Counted from the first letter of the stretch, positions 17,739 through 26,215 are shown. The stretch: 64,000 bases of DNA from Aliiroseovarius subalbicans (GCF_022678625.1 NZ_JALBYQ010000005.1:62001-126000), one strand, 5' to 3'. Program-made: numbers and translations. Notes: generated from the letters alone by a model not told the origin.

Positions 17739-19123
17739 CGGTCGATCTCATAGGGCAGCACACCGCGCGCGTCAGGGTTCACCCGCAACTTACGCTCCAG
17801 CGGGGGGACCGAGCGTTGGTGGCAATCGTTCCGTTCGCAGATGCGACAGGAAATGCCGATCGGTTCAAACGCGGCGTCGTTCGACACGTCCATGTCGTCG
17901 GCATAGACCAGATCGCGCGCATGGCGGATTTCGCATCCCAGGCCAATGGCATAGCGGCGCACCGGGGCCGAGAAGCTGCCGCCGGATTTCGACACATTTC
18001 GCGCGAGGCACAGGTAGCGCACCCCGTCCGGGGTCTGCGCCAACTGCCGCAGGAACCGGCCCGGCGTTTCGAACGCCTGGTGCACGTTCCACAGCGGGCA
18101 GGCACCGCCAAAACGGGCGAATTGCAACCGTGTGGCCGAGTGGCGCTTGGTGATCGTGCCGGCCTGATCGACGCGCACGAAGAAGAACGGAATGCCCTTG
18201 GCGCCAGGGCGTTGCAGGGTGGACAGCCGATGCGCCACCTGCTCGATGGACGCCCCAAACAGGTCCGCCAGCCGCTCCAGATCATGCCGCGTGTCGCGTG
18301 TGGCCTGCTGAAACGCGCCATAGGGTAGAAGGGCCGCGCCCGCGAAGTAGTTTGCAAGCCCGATCTTGGCAATCGCACGGGCTTCATCGGTCTGGAACCG
18401 GGCCAGGTCCAGCGTTGCCTCAAGAAGGTCGTTTTGGGTCAGCAGTGCCACCTGGTGCAGCAGCTGAAATCGCCGGGTCGAGGGTGTGGATAAAGTCGAC
18501 AGATGTAGCGTTCGGTTGCCGGCGTCATATCCACGAAGCCGTTCACCCGCTTGAAGGTCAACGGTAATATCCATTTTGGCCAAAGCGGACATCGCGGCGG
18601 TTTCGGCATTTCCGTCGCGGGCAAACCGTTCAGCCGCGCGATCCACCGCATCAATGTAGTTGTCGCAATAGTGAAAGAAGTCGCGCACCTCCTCCCAAGG
18701 GCTTGCTTGCACCGACGACCCATCCCGCCCTAGTGCTTCGTCGAGGGAGGCGAGGCGTTCATGGCCTTGGCGATAGGCGCGGTGCAGCTCCAGAAATGCC
18801 CGCGCCAATGCGGGGGCATTCGAAGCTGCAAGGCGCAGATCGGCCAATGGCGGGCTGTCGCTGAACACCGGATCGGCCAGCGCCTCGCGCATGTCCGTGA
18901 CCAGGCGCTCGGCGTCCCCGGTCGAAAGCTCGGCCACGTCAAAGCCGAACTCCTGCGCCAGCGCCAGCACAACCCCGGTGGAGACCGGGCGGTTGTTGTT
19001 TTCCATCTGGTTCAGATAGGGCAGGGACACGCCCAGCTTTTCGGCGAACCCCTTTTGCGTCAGGCTTAGACGGGTGCGCAATTCGCGCAGTTTCACGCCG
19101 GCATAGAGTTTCTGTGTCGCCAT
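17735..19123 (-). CDS. pccR: Short-chain acyl-CoA regulator PccR (ScfR family)
   Basis: A 462-residue regulator. Residues about 10-63 form a Cro/CI-type HTH (KLRELRTRLSLTQKGFAEKLGVSLPYLNQMENNNRPVS region), the middle is the acyl-CoA-sensing domain related to IrrE/ImmA, and the C-terminal domain carries a conserved cysteine set (GISCRICERNDCHQRSVPP). In Rhodobacter sphaeroides PccR controls propionyl-CoA carboxylase in response to propionyl-CoA and binds TTTGCAAA-type sites. Such motifs precede this gene (19139-19177) and pccB (20471-20520). Confidence 0.93.
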   Translation of the reverse strand: MATQKLYAGVKLRELRTRLSLTQKGFAEKLGVSLPYLNQMENNNRPVSTGVVLALAQEFGFDVAELSTGDAERLVTDMREALADPVFSDSPPLADLRLAASNAPALARAFLELHRAYRQGHERLASLDEALGRDGSSVQASPWEEVRDFFHYCDNYIDAVDRAAERFARDGNAETAAMSALAKMDITVDLQAGERLRGYDAGNRTLHLSTLSTPSTRRFQLLHQVALLTQNDLLEATLDLARFQTDEARAIAKIGLANYFAGAALLPYGAFQQATRDTRHDLERLADLFGASIEQVAHRLSTLQRPGAKGIPFFFVRVDQAGTITKRHSATRLQFARFGGACPLWNVHQAFETPGRFLRQLAQTPDGVRYLCLARNVSKSGGSFSAPVRRYAIGLGCEIRHARDLVYADDMDVSNDAAFEPIGISCRICERNDCHQRSVPPLERKLRVNPDARGVLPYEIDR

Positions 19124-19138
19124 GGGATCGGGGCCGCC

Positions 19139-19177
19139 TTTGCAGAATTTGCTATGCCTCGCTTAGCATTTGCAAAG
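19139..19177. promoter_or_regulatory. PccR-type box upstream of pccR (autoregulation)
   Basis: TTTGCAGAATTTGC at 19139-19152 and AGCATTTGCAAAG at 19165-19177 form an inverted pair, 16 nt before the pccR start codon. The half-sites match the TTTGCAAA element known for PccR. Negative autoregulation is the inference. Confidence 0.7.
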
Positions 19178-19192
19178 TGGGGGCGGCAAGGT

Positions 19193-20407
19193 TCATGCGC
19201 CCAGGCGGCGCTGGCGTCGGATCACCAGAGTGATGGCGACGATCGATAGGGTTGAAGAGATAACCATCATCCACAGCAGCGGGAAGGCCCCTGTGTCAGG
19301 GGTCAGAAGCCAGCCCGACAGCGCCGACAGCCCGGCGCCGCCACCGATCAATATCGCACCACCCAGCCCCGCCGCGCTTCCTGCAAGATGAGGACGCACG
19401 CTGAGCATGCCGGCATTGGCATTGGGCAACAGAATGCCATTGCCCAGGCCAAGCGGGATCATGAAGCCGAAGAACACGTATTGTGAACCAAGCCCGAGGT
19501 GGAACAATACAAGCGACATGACAAGTGCCACCGTCGCGATTGTCGCGCCAATGATGACCATGCGGTTAATGCCGAAGCGTACGGAATAACGGCCGGAAAA
19601 CCAGTTTCCGAACAGATAGCCGACCGAGGGGGCGCCAAAGAAGAACCCCATCGTTGCTGGATCCATGTGATAGATCACGCTGCCGATGAAGGGCGCACCG
19701 CCGAGGTAAGAAAAGAAGGCGCCGGCCGAGGCCGCGGCTGCGGCGCAATAGCCCCAGAACTGACGCGACAGCAAAAGCTCGGGGTAGTCGTGCAGTTGGC
19801 GGCGCAGTCCGCCTTCGCGGCGCATTGCGGTTTCGCCCATGTCACGCCAGACCAGCCAAAGCACTCCTGCGCCCATGGCTGCCTGCAGCCAAAAATTTGC
19901 TTTCCAGCCGAACGCCTGATCCAGCACGCCGCCCAGGGCGGGGGCCAGCATCGGCACGATCGACATGCCCATGGTGACATAGCCCAGCATGCTGGCGGCC
20001 TGGTCGGGGGGGTACATATCGCGCACGGCGGCCCGGCTAATCGCCATTCCGCCGACGATGACTGCCTGCGCCATGCGGAAGGCCAGGAAGACTTGCACGG
20101 TCGGCGCCAAGATACAGCCCAGCGTGGCCAGAATGAACAGCGCAAAGCTCCACAAGATCACCGGGCGACGGCCAACCATATCCGAGATCGGGCCGACTAT
20201 GATCTGAAGTATCGCGTTTACCGCGAGATACAGCGCAACGGACAATTGCATGAGGCGATAATCGGTTTGGAAATGCTCCGCCATGCCCGGCAGTGACGGC
20301 AGGAACACGTTCATCGACATCGCCCCCGCCGCGACGATCATCGTCAGCGTCAGAACATTTGGTGGTGTCCTTGAATCAAGAAACCGAGGGGCTGCGAGGT
20401 CGGCCAT
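19193..20407 (-). CDS. Bcr/CflA-type MFS multidrug efflux transporter
   Basis: A 404-residue, 12-helix major facilitator. The Bcr/CflA (DHA1) signature is visible in [17 protein letters not shown] near helix 1 and in the loop 2-3 motif [14 protein letters not shown], followed by [22 protein letters not shown]. It should export drugs or small metabolites with proton exchange. It diverges from pccB: its start at 20407 and the pccB start at 20589 share a 181-nt region holding the PccR boxes, so co-control is possible. It ends 70 nt before the pccR start, on the same strand. Confidence 0.9.
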   Translation of the reverse strand: MADLAAPRFLDSRTPPNVLTLTMIVAAGAMSMNVFLPSLPGMAEHFQTDYRLMQLSVALYLAVNAILQIIVGPISDMVGRRPVILWSFALFILATLGCILAPTVQVFLAFRMAQAVIVGGMAISRAAVRDMYPPDQAASMLGYVTMGMSIVPMLAPALGGVLDQAFGWKANFWLQAAMGAGVLWLVWRDMGETAMRREGGLRRQLHDYPELLLSRQFWGYCAAAAASAGAFFSYLGGAPFIGSVIYHMDPATMGFFFGAPSVGYLFGNWFSGRYSVRFGINRMVIIGATIATVALVMSLVLFHLGLGSQYVFFGFMIPLGLGNGILLPNANAGMLSVRPHLAGSAAGLGGAILIGGGAGLSALSGWLLTPDTGAFPLLWMMVISSTLSIVAITLVIRRQRRLGA

Positions 20408-20470
20408 GGTATCGGGTTACGCTCGCGCATCGGTTTTGTCCAGTTGGTCAGGTTTCCCTTCATGCGATAA

Positions 20471-20520
20471 TTTGCAATTATGCAATTTGCAGAACCGGTC
20501 TTGTCAATTATTTGCAAATA
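20471..20520. promoter_or_regulatory. PccR-type operator cluster before pccB
   Basis: TTTGCAATTATGCAATTTGCAG (20471-20492, described by its half-sites TTTGCA, TGCAA and TTTGCA) is followed by ATTTGCAAAT at 20510-20519. These AT-rich dyads stand out from the GC-rich surroundings and match the TTTGCAAA element of PccR. They lie 69-118 nt upstream of the pccB ATG, suitable for activation in the presence of propionyl-CoA. Confidence 0.75.
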
Positions 20521-20588
20521 CGCGGAATTTCTCTTTCTGCAATCGCACAATGCGGCTAGTTTGCCTTGAAATCAAGGAGTGCCGCCAG

Positions 20589-22121
20589 ATGAAAGATATC
20601 CTTCAGGAACTTGAAAGCCGTCGCGAAACCGCCCGATTGGGTGGAGGTCAACGCCGGATCGACAGTCAGCATGCCAAGGGCAAGTTGACCGCCCGTGAGC
20701 GGGTCGAGCTGCTTCTGGACGAAGACTCGTTCGAAGAGTTCGACATGTTCGTGGCCCATCGCTGCACCGAATTCGGGATGGAAGACGACCGGCCCGCAGG
20801 CGATGGCGTGATCACCGGTTGGGGGACGATCAACGGCCGCATGGTCTATGTGTTCAGCCAGGACTTCACGGTCTTTGGCGGCTCACTGTCCGAAACACAT
20901 GCGCAAAAGATCTGCAAGATCATGGATATGGCGATGCAGAACGGCGCGCCGGTGATCGGCATCAACGATTCGGGCGGGGCCCGGATTCAGGAAGGCGTCG
21001 CCTCACTTGCCGGTTACGCCGAGGTGTTCCAGCGCAACATCATGGCCTCGGGTGTGGTGCCGCAGATCAGCGTGATCATGGGTCCCTGCGCCGGTGGTGC
21101 GGTCTATTCGCCCGCGATGACCGACTTCATCTTCATGGTGAAAGACACGTCCTATATGTTCGTGACCGGCCCGGACGTGGTGAAGACCGTGACCAACGAG
21201 GTCGTGACGGCCGAGGAGCTTGGCGGCGCCTCGACTCACACCAAGAAATCGTCGGTGGCCGATGGTGCGTTTGAAAATGACGTCGAAGCGCTGAACGAAG
21301 TGCGGCGCCTGGTCGACTTTCTACCGCTCAACAACCGGTCGAAGGCGCCAACGCGACCGTTCTTTGATGACCCCGGGCGGCTGGACGCGAGTCTGGACAC
21401 GCTGGTGCCGGACAATCCGAACACGCCTTACGACATGAAAGAGCTGATTGGAAAACTGGGCGACGAAGGCGACTTTTACGAGATCCAGGAAGATTTCGCC
21501 AAGAACATCCTGACCGGCTTCATCCGTATGGAAGGCTCCACCGTGGGTGTTGTCGCGAACCAGCCGATGGTGCTGGCGGGCTGCCTGGACATTGACAGTT
21601 CGCGCAAGGCCGCGCGGTTCGTGCGCTTCTGTGATGCGTTCGAAATTCCGATCCTGACCCTGGTCGACGTACCCGGCTTCCTGCCCGGGACCAGCCAGGA
21701 ATACGGCGGCGTCATCAAGCACGGCGCGAAACTGCTGTTTGCCTATGGCGAAGCGACGGTGCCGAAGGTGACCGTGATCACCCGCAAGGCCTATGGCGGC
21801 GCTTATGACGTGATGGCGTCCAAGCACCTTCGCGGTGATTTCAACTATGCCTGGCCGACAGCTGAGATCGCAGTGATGGGCGCCAAGGGTGCGACCGAGA
21901 TCCTGTATCGCAGCGAATTGGGCGATCCCGAGAAGATCGCGCAGCGCACGGCAGACTACGAAGATCGTTTTGCCAACCCGTTCGTCGCCGCCGAAAAGGG
22001 CTTTATCGACGAGGTGATCCAGCCCCATTCGACCCGCAAGCGCGTGTGTCGGGCTTTTGCCAGTCTGCGCGGCAAGTCGTTGCAGAATCCGTGGAAAAAG
22101 CACGACAACATTCCGCTGTAA
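20589..22121 (+). CDS. pccB: Propionyl-CoA carboxylase, carboxyltransferase (beta) subunit
   Basis: A 510-residue biotin-dependent carboxyltransferase transferring CO2 from carboxybiotin to propionyl-CoA, giving methylmalonyl-CoA. Family motifs are [42 protein letters not shown] and the C-terminal [25 protein letters not shown]. Start at 20589: AAGGAG is 9 nt upstream; the long in-frame extension to 20283 crosses the operator region and is discarded. Partner of pccA, which lies 2 kb downstream beyond an unusual insert. Confidence 0.96.
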   Translation: MKDILQELESRRETARLGGGQRRIDSQHAKGKLTARERVELLLDEDSFEEFDMFVAHRCTEFGMEDDRPAGDGVITGWGTINGRMVYVFSQDFTVFGGSLSETHAQKICKIMDMAMQNGAPVIGINDSGGARIQEGVASLAGYAEVFQRNIMASGVVPQISVIMGPCAGGAVYSPAMTDFIFMVKDTSYMFVTGPDVVKTVTNEVVTAEELGGASTHTKKSSVADGAFENDVEALNEVRRLVDFLPLNNRSKAPTRPFFDDPGRLDASLDTLVPDNPNTPYDMKELIGKLGDEGDFYEIQEDFAKNILTGFIRMEGSTVGVVANQPMVLAGCLDIDSSRKAARFVRFCDAFEIPILTLVDVPGFLPGTSQEYGGVIKHGAKLLFAYGEATVPKVTVITRKAYGGAYDVMASKHLRGDFNYAWPTAEIAVMGAKGATEILYRSELGDPEKIAQRTADYEDRFANPFVAAEKGFIDEVIQPHSTRKRVCRAFASLRGKSLQNPWKKHDNIPL

Positions 22122-22136
22122 GGACTTAAACCGGGT

Positions 22137-22589
22137 ATGCATGAGGCGTTCACATATCGTACTGAGGCGGCCACGTGGGGGGCAATCATTCGCCAACCGC
22201 TGGCAGCCTTGTGCGTCGGTGTTGTTCTGTCCGCTCCGGCAGGGGCGGGCGAGAAGATCCGCGTGCCTTCGGGACAGGATGTGACGTTTCAGGATGCGAT
22301 TTGGGGCGAACCCGGCGCGACCGGTCTTGCGGTGCGCTTTCGTTTCGTCGCGCCTCGGATCGCACGCACCGTTGGCGATATCGAATTCCTCCAGGCCGAG
22401 GAAGACATGGTGCACCTGTGCGAAACCTTTGCCCTTCCGCGCGTGGCCTCGACCGGGCCCAGACCGGCGCAAATAATCATCAGCCTATCGGACCGTGTGA
22501 TTGAGTTCGGCCTGTCCGACCCGGAGGCCACCCAGTTTTTCGAAGCCTACCGCCCGGATGGCGAAAGCTGCGTTTGGGAGGGGTTTTGA
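22137..22589 (+). CDS. Secreted hypothetical protein (DUF6497-like)
   Basis: A 150-residue protein 15 nt after pccB. The N-terminus (about residues 15-37, AIIRQPLAALCVGVVLSAPAGAGEK) looks like a signal sequence following a short polar lead. The mature part contains LAVRFRFVAPRI, CETFALPRV and QIIISLSDRVIEFG, and a Cys near each end of the domain that could form a disulfide. It resembles the Rhodobacteral proteins placed in DUF6497, often found with pcc genes and sometimes mislabelled acetolactate synthase; the identification is from memory of the family and not certain. Confidence 0.7.
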   Translation: MHEAFTYRTEAATWGAIIRQPLAALCVGVVLSAPAGAGEKIRVPSGQDVTFQDAIWGEPGATGLAVRFRFVAPRIARTVGDIEFLQAEEDMVHLCETFALPRVASTGPRPAQIIISLSDRVIEFGLSDPEATQFFEAYRPDGESCVWEGF

Positions 22590-22687
22590 TGGCTCGATTT
22601 CTCAACCCAGCCCTGCCGCACCGGCAAGAAATGGCCCACTTTTTTCCCATGCGTCAATCCGCTCGAGGTTTTTTCGCGGTAAACGGG

Positions 22688-22693
22688 TATAAT
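22688..22693 (+). promoter_or_regulatory. Consensus -10 box upstream of the Cys-rich lipoprotein
   Basis: A perfect TATAAT at 22688-22693 lies 35 nt before the lipoprotein start, which has a GGGAGGG ribosome site. The -35 region (about 22665-22670) is poor. It suggests that the lipoprotein is transcribed independently of pccB. Confidence 0.5.
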
Positions 22694-22728
22694 GCTGGTG
22701 CGCGCGAAAACTTTGAAGGGAGGGTACA

Positions 22729-23082
22729 ATGCTTACTCGTTTCACCGTTCTGCTTGGTGCTGCTGGCCTCATCGCCCTGTCGGCCTGCACCTCGGACGCG
22801 GACAGGCCCGCAGCGGTCTATCCTGAGCCGGTTTTCAACAAGGTTGGAGCATCGGGGGAGGGCGAATGCCCACCGGGATATGATCGCACCCCGCTGGTTG
22901 ATTACGCTACGAACTATGTGCCGCAGCAGACGCCAATTCCTTGCTGCCCGGAAGGATATGCTTATTCGCAAGAGCGTGATGTTTGCATGCCAATTCCGCA
23001 GCGTCCGGATGACAACGGGGACACGCCCGAGCGTGACATCCCTGGAATCAACAACGGAACTGGTTTGCTCGTTCGGGGCTGA
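22729..23082 (+). CDS. Small Cys-rich lipoprotein
   Basis: A 117-residue lipoprotein. The signal peptide ends in a lipobox LSAC with Cys20 as the acylated residue; Thr-Ser-Asp follow, with Asp at +3. The mature part has four further cysteines in two related segments, GECPPGYD and CCPEGYAYSQERDVC, each with a C-P-x-G-Y core, and an acidic Pro/Asp-rich tail. Ribosome site GGGAGGG lies 6 nt upstream. Family not recognised. Base composition is less GC-rich than pccB and pccA. Confidence 0.8.
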   Translation: MLTRFTVLLGAAGLIALSACTSDADRPAAVYPEPVFNKVGASGEGECPPGYDRTPLVDYATNYVPQQTPIPCCPEGYAYSQERDVCMPIPQRPDDNGDTPERDIPGINNGTGLLVRG

Positions 23083-23103
23083 AACGTCGGGTGAAATCAG
23101 GGT

Positions 23104-23124
23104 GCCCCCTGCTTTGTGGGGGGC
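23104..23124 (+). terminator. Short GC hairpin after the lipoprotein gene
   Basis: GCCCCC (23104-23109) pairs with GGGGGC (23119-23124) across a 9-nt loop, 22 nt after the lipoprotein stop. No U-run follows, so termination here would be weak or Rho-assisted. Confidence 0.35.
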
Positions 23125-23130
23125 TTCACA

Positions 23131-23490
23131 ATGCTGAAACACCGTGGGTTCCCCGGCAGACTGCCGGGGACCGATTTCCAGTTTACCATCCGTCGTGACA
23201 ACAAAAAGGGTGTAACGCCCTTGGTGCATCGCGAGCGGTTCGCGGATCGCCGACCCGCAGACCGACGCGCTGACGCAGGCTTCATGAAAGCCCTGTGGGA
23301 GAACTTCGGAGACCAGCCCTTCGAGCGCGGAAATCTGGATGCCGGGCGTCTGTCGTGGTTCTTCGGGCGCGAGGTTGTCGCCGCAGAAGATCCTTTCGAC
23401 CCCGCCAGTTACGAGGCCCTTCTAAAAATTGACCTGCGCCGCGCCGCCGCCGCCTTTCCCGAGATTTTCGGCACGGAGGGATCGGCGTGA
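23131..23490 (+). CDS. Hypothetical protein of uncertain start
   Basis: An open frame of 119 residues from the ATG at 23131 with GGGGGG about 7 nt upstream. The C-terminal 68 residues, from an internal ATG at 23284 (MKALWENFGDQPFERGNLDAGRLSWFF onward), read like a real soluble acidic domain, whereas the first 50 are basic and include a perfect DNA palindrome (23150-23170), so the true start may be 23284. No family recognised. A strong terminator follows at 23657, 167 nt after the stop. The stretch 23491-23656 shows no gene. Confidence 0.4.
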   Translation: MLKHRGFPGRLPGTDFQFTIRRDNKKGVTPLVHRERFADRRPADRRADAGFMKALWENFGDQPFERGNLDAGRLSWFFGREVVAAEDPFDPASYEALLKIDLRRAAAAFPEIFGTEGSA

Positions 23491-23656
23491 ATCTGCCAGC
23501 ACACAGCGATTTCCAGCAAATTTCGGCTCAATCAGGGCGCGAGATAAGCACGGTCTTTCGTGATGCACAGAGCGCTGGCAAAGTCATATTCATGGCAGGG
23601 GCTATATCCCGGTCTTCTGCCTGGTTTAGTCAAAACCGTTACCCTTCCCCTTCTGT

Positions 23657-23693
23657 CCGACCTGGTCGTGTATTGACCAGGTCGGGCATTTTT
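23657..23693 (+). terminator. Strong intrinsic terminator between pccB and pccA
   Basis: An 11-bp perfect stem (23657-23667 with 23675-23685) and 7-nt loop are followed by ATTTTT at 23688-23693. It points along the plus strand and would stop transcripts arriving from pccB and the small genes after it. It is the best terminator in this locus. Confidence 0.88.
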
Positions 23694-23726
23694 CTCCGGC
23701 GGACAGGCGCGCAGGGGGGGGCAGAG

Positions 23727-23766
23727 TGCAATTTCCCCTTTGCAGTCAGGGAAAATCGGATAGAAT
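23727..23766 (+). promoter_or_regulatory. Putative promoter with TGCAA/TTGCA dyad before the Gly-zipper lipoprotein and pccA
   Basis: TTGCAG (23740-23745) and TAGAAT (23761-23766) could be -35 and -10 boxes with a rather short 15-nt spacer. The -35 lies inside an inverted pair TGCAA (23727-23731) and TTGCA (23740-23744), the same half-site seen in the two PccR clusters. A promoter is required here because a terminator lies just upstream. Assignment is tentative. Confidence 0.45.
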
Positions 23767-23803
23767 CGCCTCATAACAAAATTGCACAACGAGGCAGAGC
23801 AAC

Positions 23804-24010
23804 ATGTACATCAAATCAATCGCAATGGCGGCGGTCGCGGCATTCGCGCTGGCTGGCTGCCAGTGGAACGACTTGGAACGCGCCGGTGCCGGTGCGGCAG
23901 CGGGCGCTGTCATTGCGGGTGCGACCCGCGGCAACCTTCTTACCGGCGCCGTCATCGGCGGCGCGGCGGGCGCTTTGTGCGACGACGTCGGGCTGGAAGT
24001 CTGCAACTGA
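23804..24010 (+). CDS. Glycine-zipper small lipoprotein
   Basis: A 68-residue lipoprotein with lipobox LAGC (Cys19) after a short signal peptide. The mature peptide is almost entirely a glycine-zipper helix pair (GAGAAAGAVIAGATRGNLLTGAVIGGAAGAL), as in small outer-membrane YMGG/OmpA-like Gly-zipper proteins, ending with two cysteines. It starts behind GAGGCAGAG. It lies 150 nt ahead of pccA and is followed by a terminator-like hairpin. Likely an envelope protein; no specific role known. Confidence 0.82.
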   Translation: MYIKSIAMAAVAAFALAGCQWNDLERAGAGAAAGAVIAGATRGNLLTGAVIGGAAGALCDDVGLEVCN

Positions 24011-24071
24011 TACCACAGGCCCGACCTGTGACCTGAACATCGTCGCTTCGCGCGGCACCACAGCATTTGGA

Positions 24072-24106
24072 AACACCATCCGGGGCACGGCCTTGGGTGG
24101 TGTTTT
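24072..24106 (+). terminator. Terminator-like hairpin just before pccA
   Basis: Arms 24072-24081 and 24095-24104 give a 10-bp stem with one G-U pair, a 13-nt loop and a short U-rich tail (TTTTCTGTTT from 24103). It follows the Gly-zipper gene by 61 nt and precedes the pccA ATG by 54 nt, so pccA must be read through it or have a promoter in the last 50 nt. Confidence 0.6.
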
Positions 24107-24160
24107 CTGTTTGAACACGGGGACTTGGGCCCCAAAGGACAAGACGGAAAGGACCATCGC

Positions 24161-26206
24161 ATGTTCAAGAAGATCCTGATTGCCAACCGGGGCGAAATCG
24201 CCTGCCGGGTGATCAAGTCGGCCCGCAAGATGGGCATCAAGACGGTGGCGATTTATTCGGATGCCGACCGCAGCGCGCTGCATGTGAAAATGGCGGATGA
24301 GGCGGTGCATATCGGCCCGCCCCCGGCCAACCAGTCCTATATTGTCATCGACAAGGTGATGGCGGCGATCAAGGGGTCGGGCGCCGAGGCGGTGCACCCA
24401 GGCTACGGCTTCCTGTCGGAAAACTCCAAATTCGCCCAGGCGCTGGCCGCCGAGGGCGTGGCCTTTGTCGGCCCCCCGGTGGGCGCGATCGAAAGCATGG
24501 GTGACAAGATCACCTCGAAAAAGATCGCGCAGGAGGCCGGCGTGAGCACCGTTCCCGGGTATATGGGGCTGATCGAGGATCAGGACGAAGCCGTGCGCAT
24601 TGCGGGCGAGGTCGGCTATCCGGTGATGATCAAGGCCTCTGCCGGCGGTGGCGGCAAGGGCATGCGGATCGCCTGGAACGACGAAGAAACCCGCGAAGGG
24701 TTTGAAAGCTCGAAGAACGAGGCGGCCAACAGCTTTGGCGATGATCGGATTTTCATCGAGAAATTCATCACCCAGCCGCGCCACATCGAAATTCAGGTTC
24801 TGTGCGACAGCCACGGCAACGGCATTTACCTGGGCGAACGGGAATGCTCGATCCAACGCCGTCAGCAAAAGGTTGTGGAAGAAGCGCCGTCGCCTTTCCT
24901 TGACGAAGCCACGCGTAAAAAGATGGGAGAACAGGCCGTCGCCTTGGCGCAGGCCGTTGATTATGCCAGCGCGGGCACCGTGGAATTCATCGTCGATGGC
25001 GACAAGAATTTCTATTTCCTCGAAATGAACACCCGTTTGCAGGTGGAACACCCGGTGACCGAGCTGATCACCGGCGTCGATCTGGTGGAACAGATGATCC
25101 GCGTGGCGGCAGGCGAAAAGCTGTCGATCACGCAGGATGACGTGACGCTGAAAGGTTGGGCGATCGAAAACCGCCTGTACGCCGAAGACCCCTATCGTGG
25201 CTTCCTGCCGTCGATTGGCCGTCTGACCACCTATCGCCCGCCCGCTGAACAAGCTGCGGGTCCGCTTCTGGACAACGACAAATGGCAGGGGGATGCCGCC
25301 CCCGGTCCGGTCGCCGTGCGCAACGATACCGGCGTCTTCGAAGGCGGCGAGATCTCGATGTATTACGACCCGATGATCGCCAAGCTTTGCACCTGGGCGC
25401 CCACGCGCGACGAGGCGATTGAAGCGATGCGCATCGCGCTGGACAGCTTCGAGGTCGAAGGGATCGGGCACAACCTGCCGTTCCTGTCGGCGGTGATGGA
25501 TCACCCGATCTTCATCGCGGGCGACATGACTACCGCCTTCATCGAAGAGCAATACCCGGAGGGCTTTGACGGCGTCAGCCTGCCGCAGGGTGACCTGCAG
25601 CGTGTTGCCGCCGCCGCCGCCGCCATGTTCCGCGTCGCCGAAATCCGCCGCACCCGTATCTCGGGCCGGATGGATCACCACGAACGCCGTGTCGGTCGGG
25701 ACTGGGTCGTGACCGCACAGGGCGAAAGCTTTGAGCTGGCGATCGACGCGGATCAGGATGGTTCGACCGTCAAGTTCACCGATGGCTCGACCATGCGCGT
25801 GACCTCGGACTGGACGCCGGGCGACCCGCTGGCCACGCTAGAGGTCGATGGCGCGCCGCTGGTTCTGAAGGTCGGCAAAGTGCCGGGTGGCTTCCGCATC
25901 CGCACCCGTGGCGCCGACATGGCGGTGCATGTGCGCACGCCGCGCGCCGCAGAACTGGCCACGCTGATGCCTGAAAAGGTCGCGCCGGACACCTCAAAGA
26001 TGCTGCTTTGCCCGATGCCGGGCCTGATCGTGAAAGTCGACGTCGAGATCGGCGACGAGGTTCAGGAAGGCCAGGCGCTGTGCACGGTGGAGGCGATGAA
26101 GATGGAAAACATCCTGCGCGCCGAGAAGAAGGGCAAGGTCTCGAAAATCAACGCCTCGGCTGGCGACAGCCTTGCGGTGGACGAAGTGATCATGGAGTTC
26201 GAATGA
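24161..26206 (+). CDS. pccA: Propionyl-CoA carboxylase, biotin carboxylase/BCCP (alpha) subunit
   Basis: A 681-residue biotin-containing subunit. The biotin carboxylase domain starts MFKKILIANRGEIACRV, with the ATP-grasp loop KASAGGGGKGMRIAW, EKFITQPRHIEIQV and EMNTRLQVEHPVTE. The C-terminal carrier domain has the biotinylation motif EAMKMEN with Lys647. The linker region of about 450-600 is the PccA-type BT domain. The start at 24161 is preceded by GGAAAGGA. Works with PccB to make methylmalonyl-CoA from propionyl-CoA. Confidence 0.96.
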   Translation: MFKKILIANRGEIACRVIKSARKMGIKTVAIYSDADRSALHVKMADEAVHIGPPPANQSYIVIDKVMAAIKGSGAEAVHPGYGFLSENSKFAQALAAEGVAFVGPPVGAIESMGDKITSKKIAQEAGVSTVPGYMGLIEDQDEAVRIAGEVGYPVMIKASAGGGGKGMRIAWNDEETREGFESSKNEAANSFGDDRIFIEKFITQPRHIEIQVLCDSHGNGIYLGERECSIQRRQQKVVEEAPSPFLDEATRKKMGEQAVALAQAVDYASAGTVEFIVDGDKNFYFLEMNTRLQVEHPVTELITGVDLVEQMIRVAAGEKLSITQDDVTLKGWAIENRLYAEDPYRGFLPSIGRLTTYRPPAEQAAGPLLDNDKWQGDAAPGPVAVRNDTGVFEGGEISMYYDPMIAKLCTWAPTRDEAIEAMRIALDSFEVEGIGHNLPFLSAVMDHPIFIAGDMTTAFIEEQYPEGFDGVSLPQGDLQRVAAAAAAMFRVAEIRRTRISGRMDHHERRVGRDWVVTAQGESFELAIDADQDGSTVKFTDGSTMRVTSDWTPGDPLATLEVDGAPLVLKVGKVPGGFRIRTRGADMAVHVRTPRAAELATLMPEKVAPDTSKMLLCPMPGLIVKVDVEIGDEVQEGQALCTVEAMKMENILRAEKKGKVSKINASAGDSLAVDEVIMEFE

Positions 26207-26215
26207 TCCGGTGAC

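Noticed and set aside
20283-20588. N-terminal extension of pccB
   Set aside because: It would cover the operator region; the true start at 20589 has a good ribosome site and matches PccB family length.
23487-24179. 230-residue plus-strand frame over the Gly-zipper gene and pccA start
   Set aside because: It crosses a strong terminator and two genes in other frames and has no ribosome site or family features.
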